From Desulfobacteraceae bacterium (GTDB taxonomy: Bacteria > Desulfobacterota > Syntrophobacteria > Syntrophobacterales > Syntrophobacteraceae), in NCBI GenBank assembly GCA_021372055.1, contig JAJFVB010000087.1:1-41775 (forward strand): DNA of 41,775 nt. Direction: 5' to 3'. Shown in pieces: positions 8,349 through 15,956 of the stretch (positions are counted from its first letter, which is position 1; every line of letters begins with the position of its first letter). The notes below the pieces were generated by a model. That model searched no databases, was not told the origin of the DNA, and saw only the letters and a program-made list of their open reading frames with translations. Made by a program: the position numbers and the translations under genes.

Positions 8349-8716
8349 AATCGGGGCGGGATTTTCGCCGGAAATGAAGCTGCCGAAGCGGTCTCGCGAG
8401 CGGCCCGGCCTGTCGACCGCTCAAAGGAATCCAACACGATCTTCGTCCAGGCGGATTCGGAGACCCGCTTCCGCGCCCAAGGCGGGGCGGACCCACGCAT
8501 GTTAAAATAATCACTCTCCTTAAACAACAATCCCGATAAAAACAGCAGACTCCTTATCACGCCATCCTCTTAAAAATACGGACCGAACACCCGGGAAGAC
8601 CGCATTTCGGCTCGCCGGCCGAAGGCAAGATGCAGGGGACGGCTTTACCGTTTTTGGGCAGGCGCAATTTCGTCATCTGTGCTAAATAACCCTCCGGGTT
8701 TTTCAGAGCCGTGACA
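8349..8716. other. intergenic stretch without a convincing gene
   Basis: About 370 bp before the inverted repeat fragment. A minus-strand frame of 104 codons exists (8560-8246), but it overlaps the small membrane protein, has no recognisable domain and no good ribosome-binding site. I see no terminator with a U-run. It may be decayed sequence; no parent gene is recognisable. Confidence 0.4.
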
Positions 8717-8763
8717 GGCAACACTTTTTAAAAGCGTGGGGGAATCATTCCCCGCTCTTTCGG
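8717..8763 (-). repeat. fragment of the dispersed repeat, inverted orientation (copy E)
   Basis: Read on the minus strand this is the opening GC-rich inverted repeat (around AATGATT), then CCCCCACGCTTTT and AAAAGTGTTGCC. The latter part matches the tail of copy C (13191-13216: CCCCACGCTTTTGAAAAGTG then TTGCC). It therefore joins the head palindrome directly to the C-type tail, as an internally deleted copy. It lies about 40 bp before the cat-like gene, in the opposite orientation to copy B after that gene. Confidence 0.6.
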
Positions 8764-8804
8764 ATTCCGTAGAGTACCATCTGCGTATTCAGGAGTAATC
8801 AGCC

Positions 8805-9440
8805 GTGATGAAGAAAATCGATCTGAACAGCTACAAGAGAAAAGAGCTATTCGAAGCTTTCATCGTTCGAAACATGCCCCAATTGTCGATAACATCCAAT
8901 GTTGTAATAAACGGTTTGAAAGAATTTGTGGACAAGCATGACTACGGCTTCTTCATCCCCATCAGCTTTTTCATATCGAAAGCCGTAAACCGGGTTGCTG
9001 AACTGCGGCAGCGGATAAGCAGCGGCGAACTGTATGAATTCGACACGGTGGACCCTTCCTATACGGTTCTTTTGGATGACAGCACTTTTTCATTCTGCAA
9101 CTCCAAACACTTCGAAAGTTTCGAGCGGTACCGCGAGTACGCAAGCTCCCGGATCAAGGCGGCGAAGGAATGTCCGGATCACAGCACCGGTGAGAAGAAT
9201 CACATGTATTTCGTGACCAATATCCCCTGGTTCAGCTTTACATCGATTGTCCATCCGTACTTCGAGCAATATGGTTCCATTCCGGTAATCTCTATCGGGA
9301 AATTCTTCAACCAGGGAAACGATCTGTTGGTGCCGATCGGAATCCAGGTACACCACGCCATCGTTGACGGCATTCATCTGGGCGCATTCTATGAACATTT
9401 GGCGGCCATGTGCAAAGATCCGGAGGCATACCTCGAATGA
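8805..9440 (+). CDS. type A chloramphenicol acetyltransferase family protein
   Basis: A 211-residue CatA-like protein, the usual length of this trimeric family. The catalytic signature HHAIVDG is at residues 183-189 (His184 the expected base, Asp188 structural), in the context QVHHAIVDGIHLGAFY. Upstream, SFFISKAVNRVAELRQRI and ELYEFDTVDPSYTVLL align in kind with the family's chloramphenicol-site strands. The enzymes transfer acetyl from acetyl-CoA to chloramphenicol; whether this one does is untested. Start is GTG 8805 or ATG 8808, behind AGGAG at 8791. Base composition is visibly more AT-rich than its neighbours. It sits alone, preceded by an inverted repeat fragment and followed within 20 bp by repeat copy B, which suggests acquisition by transfer. 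Confidence 0.85.
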   Translation: MMKKIDLNSYKRKELFEAFIVRNMPQLSITSNVVINGLKEFVDKHDYGFFIPISFFISKAVNRVAELRQRISSGELYEFDTVDPSYTVLLDDSTFSFCNSKHFESFERYREYASSRIKAAKECPDHSTGEKNHMYFVTNIPWFSFTSIVHPYFEQYGSIPVISIGKFFNQGNDLLVPIGIQVHHAIVDGIHLGAFYEHLAAMCKDPEAYLE

Positions 9441-9459
9441 ACGATTGAGGCAGGCGATG

Positions 9460-9637
9460 GAAAAGAGCGGGGGAAATGATTTCCCCCGCGCCCCCTCGGG
9501 CTTCCTGTCGCAGCCTCACGCGCCTGCGCGTGAGGCCCGCCGCAAGCGCCAAAATGAGCAGCGCAGCTGCGTGTGGGGTGTGGGGAGCAGGCTCCCCACG
9601 GTCTGAAAGCCCGGCATCATCTTGAACGCTCATTGCG
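9460..9637 (+). repeat. palindrome-rich dispersed repeat, copy B
   Basis: It begins 20 bp after the cat-like stop. It carries three inverted repeats: a perfect 11-bp arm pair around one base (9467-9489), a perfect 11-bp arm pair around CT (9513-9536), and a 9-bp arm pair (9580-9588 with 9591-9599). The core AATGAGCAGCGCAGCTGCGT and the tail CATCATCTTGAACG are shared with copies A and D. The second hairpin is private to this copy. Confidence 0.85.
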
Positions 9638-9707
9638 TATGACATCCCTCCCGCCTTTCGTTTAGCCAATTCCTATGACCGAGAAGAATCAGATCGCTAT
9701 AACCTAT

Positions 9708-9735
9708 TTGACGTATTGACGCATTCCATTACAAT
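9708..9735 (+). promoter_or_regulatory. promoter of the double-cubane reductase operon
   Basis: TTGACG (9708-9713) is followed after 16 bases by TACAAT (9730-9735), a 5-of-6 match to the -10 consensus. A second TTGACG lies at 9716-9721. The expected start is near 9742, giving a leader of about 27 bases to the ATG at 9769 with its GGAGG site. The position fits the operon exactly. Confidence 0.6.
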
Positions 9736-9768
9736 ACTTGGCAAAATCCACTACCGGAGGCCTAATGC

Positions 9769-11043
9769 ATGACACATTCCTACGAAGACATGTGGGAGCG
9801 ACTCAATCTTGACCTCGAAGCCCACGCGGGGCTGCTCGAAGTGCTCGGAAAATTCTATGGCAACATTTACATGAGCCAGCAGGGACGGTTGCGGGGTATG
9901 GAATACCTCGACTTCGTCCTCTCGGAGGTTCACGGGCTCCGGATCAAGGAGCTTCAGGACGCCAAAGCACGGGGCGGGAAGATAGTCGGTACTTTCTGCG
10001 TTTTCGTACCGGAGGAAATCGTTCTCGCAGCCGGCGGCATCCAGGTGGGACTTTGCGCGGGGGCTGAAATCGGCAAGGGCGAAGCCGAAAAGGTTCTCCC
10101 CCGGAACACCTGCGCCCTCATCAAGTCATTCGTAGGATTCAAGCTGGCAAGGCTTTGCCCTTACATCGAATCGTGCGACCTCATCGTGGGCGAGACCACA
10201 TGCGATGGAAAGAAGAAAGCCTACGAGATCTTCTCCGAGCACACTCCCGTCTATGTCATGGAAATACCTCAGATGAAAAGGCCTTCCGACAGGGAGCTGT
10301 GGAAGAGCGAAGTGCTGCGGTTCAAAACCGTCGTGGAGGAAGCGACCGGAAACACGATCACCGCCGAGGGTCTGCGCGAAGCCATAAAGCTCGTAAACAA
10401 GCGGCGCCGCGCTCTCCAAAGACTCAACCGGCTCCGTGCGGCGGATCCCGCGCCCATCTCCGGCCGGGATGCTCTCCTGATAAACCAGATTTCTTTTTAC
10501 GACGATCCGGCCCGATTCACCGCAAAGATCGAAGAGCTGTGCGACGAACTGGAGGCCCGGGTGGGGAGCGGCGGTTCCGTCGCCCCGGAAGGCACAGCCC
10601 GGCTGATGCTCTCCGGCTGCCCCATGGCGGTGCCCAACTGGAAGCTGCCCTACGTGGTCGAATCCTCCGGAGCGATCATCGTGGGAGAGGAGTCCTGCAT
10701 CGGCGCCCGGAACACGCGCGACCTGGTCGCGGAAAACGGCGCGGACCTGGACACGATGATCGACGCAATAGTCGACCGGTACATGATGATCGACTGCGCC
10801 TGTTTCACCCCCAACACCGAACGGCTGGACAACATCGTCTCGATGGCTCGCGAGCTCAAGGTTAAAGGCGTCGTGCACTACGGCCTGTCGTTTTGCCAGC
10901 CCTATGCAATCGAAGCCTACAAGGTGGAGAAGGCCCTCCGGGCGGCGTCCATTCCCATGCTCTCGATCGAAACCGACTACGGCATGGAAGACGTGGAACA
11001 GCTGAAGACCCGCGTCGAAGCCTTTGTCGAAATGATCCGGTGA
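9769..11043 (+). CDS. double-cubane-cluster reductase 1 (HgdB/BcrC-YjiM family)
   Basis: A 424-residue member of the 2-hydroxyacyl-CoA dehydratase / benzoyl-CoA reductase superfamily, on the double-cubane cluster protein branch. Diagnostic are VGETTCDGKKK (residues 140-150) and the late MIDCACFTPN and GLSFCQPY segments. N-terminal cysteines lie at 77, 96, 115, 130 and 145, a 19-19-15-15 spacing repeated exactly in the second reductase downstream. Later cysteines are at 284, 310, 343, 345 and 376. Characterised double-cubane proteins carry an [8Fe-9S] cluster, are reduced by an ATP-driven activator and can reduce small molecules such as acetylene; the physiological substrate is unknown. It has about 40 more N-terminal residues than the second copy. 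GGAGG lies 8 bases before the ATG. First gene of the operon, 4 bp from the activator. Confidence 0.88.
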   Translation: MTHSYEDMWERLNLDLEAHAGLLEVLGKFYGNIYMSQQGRLRGMEYLDFVLSEVHGLRIKELQDAKARGGKIVGTFCVFVPEEIVLAAGGIQVGLCAGAEIGKGEAEKVLPRNTCALIKSFVGFKLARLCPYIESCDLIVGETTCDGKKKAYEIFSEHTPVYVMEIPQMKRPSDRELWKSEVLRFKTVVEEATGNTITAEGLREAIKLVNKRRRALQRLNRLRAADPAPISGRDALLINQISFYDDPARFTAKIEELCDELEARVGSGGSVAPEGTARLMLSGCPMAVPNWKLPYVVESSGAIIVGEESCIGARNTRDLVAENGADLDTMIDAIVDRYMMIDCACFTPNTERLDNIVSMARELKVKGVVHYGLSFCQPYAIEAYKVEKALRAASIPMLSIETDYGMEDVEQLKTRVEAFVEMIR

Positions 11044-11047
11044 TCTT

Positions 11048-11839
11048 ATGAACCCGGACGCACCGAGCGATTCCCTTATTGGAATTGACATAGGATCGCG
11101 ATCGATCGAACTGGTCGAGCTTTACCCGGACGGCCCTTCCCGCCGGTTGAAGGTTCCCACGACCTTCGACCCGCTCGGGCAATGCAGAAAGCTGATGGAC
11201 GGAGTAAACGGATCCAGAGTCATCGCCACCGGTTACGGGCGAAAGCTTTTTGCCGAGAATTTCCGTCAGGTGGAGGTTTCCACCATAACGGAAATCCAGG
11301 CGTACGCACTCGGCGCGCGGTTTCTGCACCCGGAAGCGAGAACGGTCCTCGATATCGGGGGCCAGGACACCAAGGTCATCTCCCTTTCCGAATCCGGCAA
11401 GGTGCTGAAATTCGAGATGAACGACAGGTGCGCGGCGGGAACCGGGAAGTTCTTGGAGTTCATGGCAACCGCCCTCCAGGTTCTGCTCGAATCCTTCGGA
11501 GATTTCGCGCTCCGATCCGACCGGAGGATTCAGATCAGCAGCATGTGCACCGTTTTCGCCGAAAGCGAGGCGACTTCCCTTATGGCAAGAGGGGAACGCG
11601 CGGAAAACATCGCGATGGGGCTGCACATGGCCATTGTCGAGCGCACGACGGCCATGCTCCGGCGCGTGGGCATGACCCCGCCGCTTGTATTCGCGGGAGG
11701 GGTCGCTCACAACCCCTGTGTCGTACGGCTGTTCGAAGAAAAACTGGGGCAGTTTCCAATCGTACCGCACGATCCCGATATGGTGGGAGCGCTTGGCGCC
11801 GCGCTTTACGCCGGCAACGGCGTCTTTCACCGTGTCTAG
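11048..11839 (+). CDS. ASKHA ATPase activator of the double-cubane reductases (HgdC/BcrA/YjiL family)
   Basis: A 263-residue activator, the usual size for HgdC-type R-components. The nucleotide-binding motifs are visible: GIDIGSRSIE (12-21), DIGGQDTK (102-109) and the late FAGGVAHNPCVV. Two cysteines expected to hold the [4Fe-4S] cluster across the homodimer interface are C128 (NDRCAAGTGKFLE) and C167 (SSMCTVFAESE). In this family ATP hydrolysis drives one low-potential electron into the partner reductase. It starts 4 bp after reductase 1 and ends 41 bp before reductase 2, so one activator may serve both. No strong ribosome-binding site is seen, consistent with coupling to the upstream gene. 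Confidence 0.92.
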   Translation: MNPDAPSDSLIGIDIGSRSIELVELYPDGPSRRLKVPTTFDPLGQCRKLMDGVNGSRVIATGYGRKLFAENFRQVEVSTITEIQAYALGARFLHPEARTVLDIGGQDTKVISLSESGKVLKFEMNDRCAAGTGKFLEFMATALQVLLESFGDFALRSDRRIQISSMCTVFAESEATSLMARGERAENIAMGLHMAIVERTTAMLRRVGMTPPLVFAGGVAHNPCVVRLFEEKLGQFPIVPHDPDMVGALGAALYAGNGVFHRV

Positions 11840-11880
11840 TCGCCCTTCACCCTAGCCGCTGGACCCAATGGAGGTTTCCG

Positions 11881-13068
11881 TTGAAGCCGGAAAGTCTGGA
11901 ACAGTTTGAAAAGACGGGTGATCGTTTCCTGCTCGATATGGCCGAACTCGAGGAATCCGGGACGAAAGTCGCGGGCCTGTACTGCCTGTTCGCGCCGGTC
12001 GAGATCGTGAGGGCCGCCGGAGCGATACCGGTGAGCCTTTGCGGCAAAAAGGAAAAGCCCATCGCCGAGGCGGAGAGGATACTTCCGCCGAACCTCTGCC
12101 CGCTGATTAAATCGAGCTACGGCTACGCCGCCACCGACACCTGCCCTTATTTTTCAGCAAGCGATTTCCTTGTCGGCGAGACCACCTGCGACGGCAAGAA
12201 GAAGATGTACGAGTTTCTCGGGCAGATCAAACCCCTTCACCTCATGCACCTTCCTTACACGACTTCCGAACCGCATGCGCTGCATTTCTGGTACGAGGAA
12301 CTCCTGAGGCTCGGACGCTTCGTCGAGGAGCATACGGGGATCAAAATTGACAGGGAGCAGCTCCGGTCCCAGATCCGCGTTCACAACCGCATGCGCAGTC
12401 TCGTGAGGAAGATCTCCAGCTTCCAGGCCGCAGAACGCATTCCCCTCTCGGGGCTCGACATGATGACCGTTATGGAGTCGAAGAGCTTTTTCGTCCACCC
12501 CGACAGGTACATAGACCTTTTGGAGAAGTTCGTCTCCGAGTTGGAAACCATTGCCGCTTCGGGATATTCCCCATTCGAGCCGGGAGCCCCGAGGATTCTT
12601 CTCACCGGATGCCCCGTCGGCAGAGGGTCGGAAAAGGTCCTCCGCCTCATCGAGGAATGCGGCGGGGCCGTGGTTTGCATGGAGAACTGCACGGGCGTGA
12701 AGGGACTCGACCCGGTGGACGAGGAGGAAGAAGACCCTTTCCTGGCGCTCGCCCGCCGCTATCTTCAGCTGCCGTGCTCGTGCATGGCATCGAACACCGG
12801 CCGTCTTGCCCTGCTCGACCGGCTGATCGGCGAGTACTCGGCCGATGGAGTCGTCGATCTCACATGGCAATGCTGCCACACCTACAATATCGAATCCCGG
12901 ATCGTGGGCGACAGGATCGAAACGAAACACTCCATGCCTTTCCTCCATATCGAAACGGATTATTCCAATTCGGACACGGAACAATTGCGGACGAGGATCG
13001 AGGCCTTTCTCGAGGTCGCGCGCTGGAAGCAGTCGACCGGCCCCGCCGCACAGTCCGGGGTCCGCTGA
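11881..13068 (+). CDS. double-cubane-cluster reductase 2 (YjiM family)
   Basis: A 395-residue paralog of the first reductase. It carries VGETTCDGKKKMYEFLG at about residues 98-114, and cysteines at 35, 54, 73, 88 and 103, the same 19-19-15-15 spacing as its partner. The second half has LLTGCPVGRG, MENCTGVKG, LPCSCMASN and TWQCCHTYN; the last is a Cys-Cys pair where reductase 1 has a single Cys (SFCQP). The frame is open far upstream, but that part is a shadow of the activator gene. I chose TTG at 11881 because GGAGG (11870-11874) precedes it by 6 bases and the product then begins like family members. Whether it pairs with reductase 1 or forms its own homodimer cannot be told from sequence. 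An acidic loop, DEEEED, follows GLDPV. Confidence 0.88.
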   Translation: MKPESLEQFEKTGDRFLLDMAELEESGTKVAGLYCLFAPVEIVRAAGAIPVSLCGKKEKPIAEAERILPPNLCPLIKSSYGYAATDTCPYFSASDFLVGETTCDGKKKMYEFLGQIKPLHLMHLPYTTSEPHALHFWYEELLRLGRFVEEHTGIKIDREQLRSQIRVHNRMRSLVRKISSFQAAERIPLSGLDMMTVMESKSFFVHPDRYIDLLEKFVSELETIAASGYSPFEPGAPRILLTGCPVGRGSEKVLRLIEECGGAVVCMENCTGVKGLDPVDEEEEDPFLALARRYLQLPCSCMASNTGRLALLDRLIGEYSADGVVDLTWQCCHTYNIESRIVGDRIETKHSMPFLHIETDYSNSDTEQLRTRIEAFLEVARWKQSTGPAAQSGVR

Positions 13069-13099
13069 AATCCGATCCGCAATCGATCCGGATCGGCGC

Positions 13100-13245
13100 G
13101 CCCCGCAAGTATCGGCCATTCGCACAAACGCGCGTGGCCGTAGCGCCAAATGAGCCGCGTAGCGGCGTGGGGGTGTGAGGGGGCACGGCTCCCCACGCTT
13201 TTGAAAAGTGTTGCCGGCACATTCTTGAACGCAACTTCGTATGGG
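13100..13245 (+). repeat. palindrome-rich dispersed repeat, divergent copy C
   Basis: It lies between the reductase 2 stop and the end of comF (convergent genes). It keeps the order of the core (TAGCGCCAAATGAGCCGCGT, GCGTGGGGGTGTG, GGCTCCCCACG, then TTCTTGAACGCAACTTCGTA) but with many substitutions. It lacks the opening GC-rich palindrome, so it looks like an older or different subtype. Its tail (CCCCACGCTTTTGAAAAGTG) is shared with fragment E. Confidence 0.6.
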
Positions 13246-13249
13246 GCCT

Positions 13250-14086
13250 TCAATCCGGAAGCGCTCGCGTGACGGTCAGGGCGAAGACTTCCCGAACGCC
13301 CGCTTTCTTTAGAGCCCTCGCGCATTCGCTGAGGGTCGATCCTGTCGTGTAGACATCATCGACGAGCAGGACCCGCCCGCCCTTCACATCCATTCCTCCA
13401 TGCACCTCGAAGGCCCCACGGACGTTTTTCAGCCTCTGCCGGCGGTTGAGGCGAGTCTGGGGCTCCGTCCAGTGACGCCGCGCAAGCAGCACATGGGAGA
13501 CTTCGAGGCCGGACTTCCGCGAGAATTCACGAGCCAGCAGCCCCGACTGGTTGAAGCCCCGCTCTTTCAGCCTGCGGACGTGCAGTGGAACGGGAAGGAC
13601 AAGATCGGGCCGGGGAAATCCGCTCGACCGATACGCGGAGCGGAGCAGTTCGGATAGAGGCGGGAGCCGCTCCAGGCGGCCGCCGAATTTGAACTCGTGG
13701 ACCCGCTCCCGCACCACCCCTGAGTGCAGAAGAGCCGACCGGGCCGCGTCGAAGTGAAAGGCGGATTTGAGGCATTCACCGCAAAAGTGGTCCGGGGAAT
13801 CGGGGGAATCCGTGAAGGGCCTGCCGCACCGCGGGCACAGCGGAGATGCGATCCAGGGGATCGAATCGAGGCAACTCCCGCACCAGAATCCTTCGGAAAT
13901 ATCCCCGGTCCTGCCGCACCCGGCGCAGACTTTCGGAAAACAAAGATCGAGAAGCGACTGACCGGCGAGTCTCAGCCCCGCACCGATGTGGGCAATAGTG
14001 CTTCTGGGCTCGGTGCAGCCGCTTTGTTCCCTATTGCGTGACTCCTGCTCTGGCAGCCGATTCTTCGGCGAGTTTTCCGTATACAA
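13250..14086 (-). CDS. comF: ComF family protein (phosphoribosyltransferase-like, zinc ribbon)
   Basis: About 278 residues. The N-terminal half is a cysteine-rich double zinc ribbon (CAGCG, CGSC, CPRCGRPF, CGEC). The C-terminal half is a type I phosphoribosyltransferase fold with the PRPP-loop signature LLVDDVYTTGSTL and the GFNQSGLLAREFS helix. ComF helps natural DNA uptake in competent bacteria and has been linked to genome maintenance in others. The start is uncertain: I used TTG at 14086 behind GGGAG, which overlaps the end of the TPR gene by 56 bp. An ATG at 14137 would overlap more. It is the last gene of the long leftward operon that begins with the PP2C phosphatase; no link to lipid transport is evident. 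Confidence 0.85.
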   Translation of the reverse strand: MYTENSPKNRLPEQESRNREQSGCTEPRSTIAHIGAGLRLAGQSLLDLCFPKVCAGCGRTGDISEGFWCGSCLDSIPWIASPLCPRCGRPFTDSPDSPDHFCGECLKSAFHFDAARSALLHSGVVRERVHEFKFGGRLERLPPLSELLRSAYRSSGFPRPDLVLPVPLHVRRLKERGFNQSGLLAREFSRKSGLEVSHVLLARRHWTEPQTRLNRRQRLKNVRGAFEVHGGMDVKGGRVLLVDDVYTTGSTLSECARALKKAGVREVFALTVTRALPD

Positions 14087-14900
14087 TACTGAGCTCCCGG
14101 TCGCACTCGGCCGCGACCGCACCATTCTTCCTGGCACGCTCCAGGGCTTTTTCCGCGTCCTTCAGCCTGCCCTCTTCCCGCAGCAACCGCCCGAGCCGAA
14201 GGCTGAGGTCTCCCCGTTCGGGCGCCAGCCCAACCGCCTTGCGCAAGAGTCCGACGGCGGCCCCTCTTTCTCCCTGAGAGATCCTGATGTCCGCCGCGCG
14301 CAGATAGGCCTCCAGATCGTTCGGATTGTATACGACCGCCCTATCGTAGTTCTGGAGGGCCGTCCGGTTGTCCCCGTTTTTCTCGGCGATCATTCCGAGC
14401 CCGTACCAGGCGTTTGCGCACTTCCGGTTCACCCGAAGGGCATGCTCGAATTTCGTCCCGGCTTCCGTCAGCCTTCCCGCCCGCAGGAGGAAAAATCCGT
14501 ACTGACTCACTATCCAGGGATTTTCGGGATCCGATTCGACTGCATGGAGATAGGACTTCTCGGCTTCGCTCATCAGGCCGCGCTTTTCCTGAATCGACGC
14601 CAGGTTCGACCAGGCGGGCGCGTGATCGGACTGCCGATCCAAAATGGCCCGGTAGAGGACTTCGGCTTCATCAAGCCTCCCCGCGTCCTGATAGATAACG
14701 GCGACATTGAACTTCGGACGCACATCGTCGGGGTTTGCCGCCATGGCTTCCCTATATTCCCGGACCGACAGATCGATGCGCCCCATTCCGTACTGCTCGA
14801 CCGCCCGGTGGTAGGGATCTCCGGCGCCCCCCGCGCAGCCCGAGAGGATAAGCAGACCGGCGAGGAAAATTACGTTTCTACTTTTTCCCATACGGACCAA
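14031..14900 (-). CDS. TPR-repeat lipoprotein
   Basis: About 289 residues. A short basic start (MGKSRN) leads into a hydrophobic stretch ending in the lipobox LSGC (C22), so the mature protein is lipid-anchored. The rest is a chain of tetratricopeptide repeats (for example ARLDEAEVLYRAI-like, AWYGLGMIAEKNGDNRTAL and AVGLLRKAVGLAPERGDL helices), about six to seven units, a protein-binding scaffold. The start is TTG 14900 (AAGGG 5 bases upstream) or ATG 14891; both overlap the end of mlaD. Directly downstream of MlaEFD in the same unit, it could serve the lipid transporter on the periplasmic side. That is inference. Confidence 0.8.
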   Translation of the reverse strand: MVRMGKSRNVIFLAGLLILSGCAGGAGDPYHRAVEQYGMGRIDLSVREYREAMAANPDDVRPKFNVAVIYQDAGRLDEAEVLYRAILDRQSDHAPAWSNLASIQEKRGLMSEAEKSYLHAVESDPENPWIVSQYGFFLLRAGRLTEAGTKFEHALRVNRKCANAWYGLGMIAEKNGDNRTALQNYDRAVVYNPNDLEAYLRAADIRISQGERGAAVGLLRKAVGLAPERGDLSLRLGRLLREEGRLKDAEKALERARKNGAVAAECDRELSIVYGKLAEESAARAGVTQ

Positions 14901-15855
14901 TTCTACCCTTCTCTCTCCATTGCTCGGATCCTTTCGGCACCGTATCCGCCGAGCCGTCTTCCCTCCAGATTACCTTCCACGGATGCGTCTTGAGGTCTTC
15001 ACTCAGAATTTCCAGATTGTTGGCGGTCTGGTCCAGGTGCGTGAGCAGGGACTGCAGATTGTCCTCGTTTGCGCTGAGAAAGCCCCTGACCCCCTTGACC
15101 GTACCGTGCACCTCGGTAAATCCGTTGCCCGCGGCGCCGAGCATCTTCGTGATCTCGGCCTCCATGGTCTGCAGCCGTTTCTGTACGTCCTTATTCGTGT
15201 CCCTGAGGTCCTTCACCAGCGAAATGATTTCATGCCCCCCGTTTCCGGTGAGGTGCTGAAGATTCTTCATCACCGGGTCGAGTTGGGACGCCTGCTGCTG
15301 CAAGATGGTGAGAAACCGGTTTGCGTTTACCATGACGTCTTTTACCGGATATTCCGTTCGGACCTCATGGACCAGGGTTTTCGTCTCCGAGACCAGTTCG
15401 TTGAGCCGTTCCGCCACCTGCTGCCCGATCACCATGATTTCGGCAAAGGAGGTCGAGCGCGCGCCTTCAAAAGTCGAACCCGGAGGGAGTTCCTCGGCGT
15501 CGACGGATCCCGGGGTGATTTCCACATATTTCGCACCCATCATTCCGAGGCTGCGGATCTCTGTGCGCGAGTCTTTACGAATGCGCGCCTCCGGCGCGAT
15601 CCGCACCGTCAGGGCGATGCCGTCCGCCCCTCCCTGCGCTATCTGGATATCGGTCACCGAACCGACCTCGTATCCCGCATACCAGACGGGGGAACCGCGC
15701 GTGATCCCGTCGGCGTACGAGAATACGATCTTGTAAGTCTTCTTCTTGTCCCAGAGGGAACGGATGTCGCTTACGACAAAAATTCCGATCACGAATATGA
15801 GAAACGAGACCAGAACGAGCAAGCCTACTTTGATTTCAGACCGAAAAACCTGCAT
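14878..15855 (-). CDS. mlaD: MlaD-type MCE domain protein of a phospholipid ABC transporter
   Basis: About 325 residues. One transmembrane helix near the N-terminus (VGLLVLVSFLIFVIGIFVV) is followed by an MCE domain (YKIVFSYADGITRGSPVWYAG, then VTDIQI and MMGAKYVEITPG). A long C-terminal amphipathic part (TKTLVHEVRTEYPVKDVM, QKRLQTMEAEI, LTHLDQTANNLEIL) is expected to form a helical barrel or needle. MlaD proteins form a ring on the MlaEF complex and bind phospholipid in the periplasm. It is longer than E. coli MlaD (about 183), more like the extended MCE proteins. ATG 15855 follows AGGGAG by 9 bases; 25 extra upstream codons lack support. The gene order mlaE-mlaF-mlaD confirms the assignment. 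Confidence 0.9.
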   Translation of the reverse strand: MQVFRSEIKVGLLVLVSFLIFVIGIFVVSDIRSLWDKKKTYKIVFSYADGITRGSPVWYAGYEVGSVTDIQIAQGGADGIALTVRIAPEARIRKDSRTEIRSLGMMGAKYVEITPGSVDAEELPPGSTFEGARSTSFAEIMVIGQQVAERLNELVSETKTLVHEVRTEYPVKDVMVNANRFLTILQQQASQLDPVMKNLQHLTGNGGHEIISLVKDLRDTNKDVQKRLQTMEAEITKMLGAAGNGFTEVHGTVKGVRGFLSANEDNLQSLLTHLDQTANNLEILSEDLKTHPWKVIWREDGSADTVPKGSEQWREKGRIGPYGKK

Positions 15856-15956
15856 GAAAGCTTTCTCCCTAACCGGCGCGCCCGGGCCGAAACTCCAACA
15901 GGAGAGAGGATACAATTTCCGCACTTGCAAAGAAGACGAAATGCAAAACCGCTTCT

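Noticed and set aside
8246..8560. Minus-strand frame of 104 codons in the accessory gap
   Set aside because: No ribosome-binding site or recognisable domain, and it overlaps the better supported small membrane protein.
7855..9637. CRISPR-like interpretation of the repeated palindromes
   Set aside because: Copies are long, widely and unevenly spaced, with no uniform spacers and no cas genes.
9307..9669. Minus-strand reading frames in the repeats giving a recurring peptide around HAAALLI
   Set aside because: The similarity is at DNA level and explained by the dispersed palindromic repeat; flanking parts of the frames differ completely.
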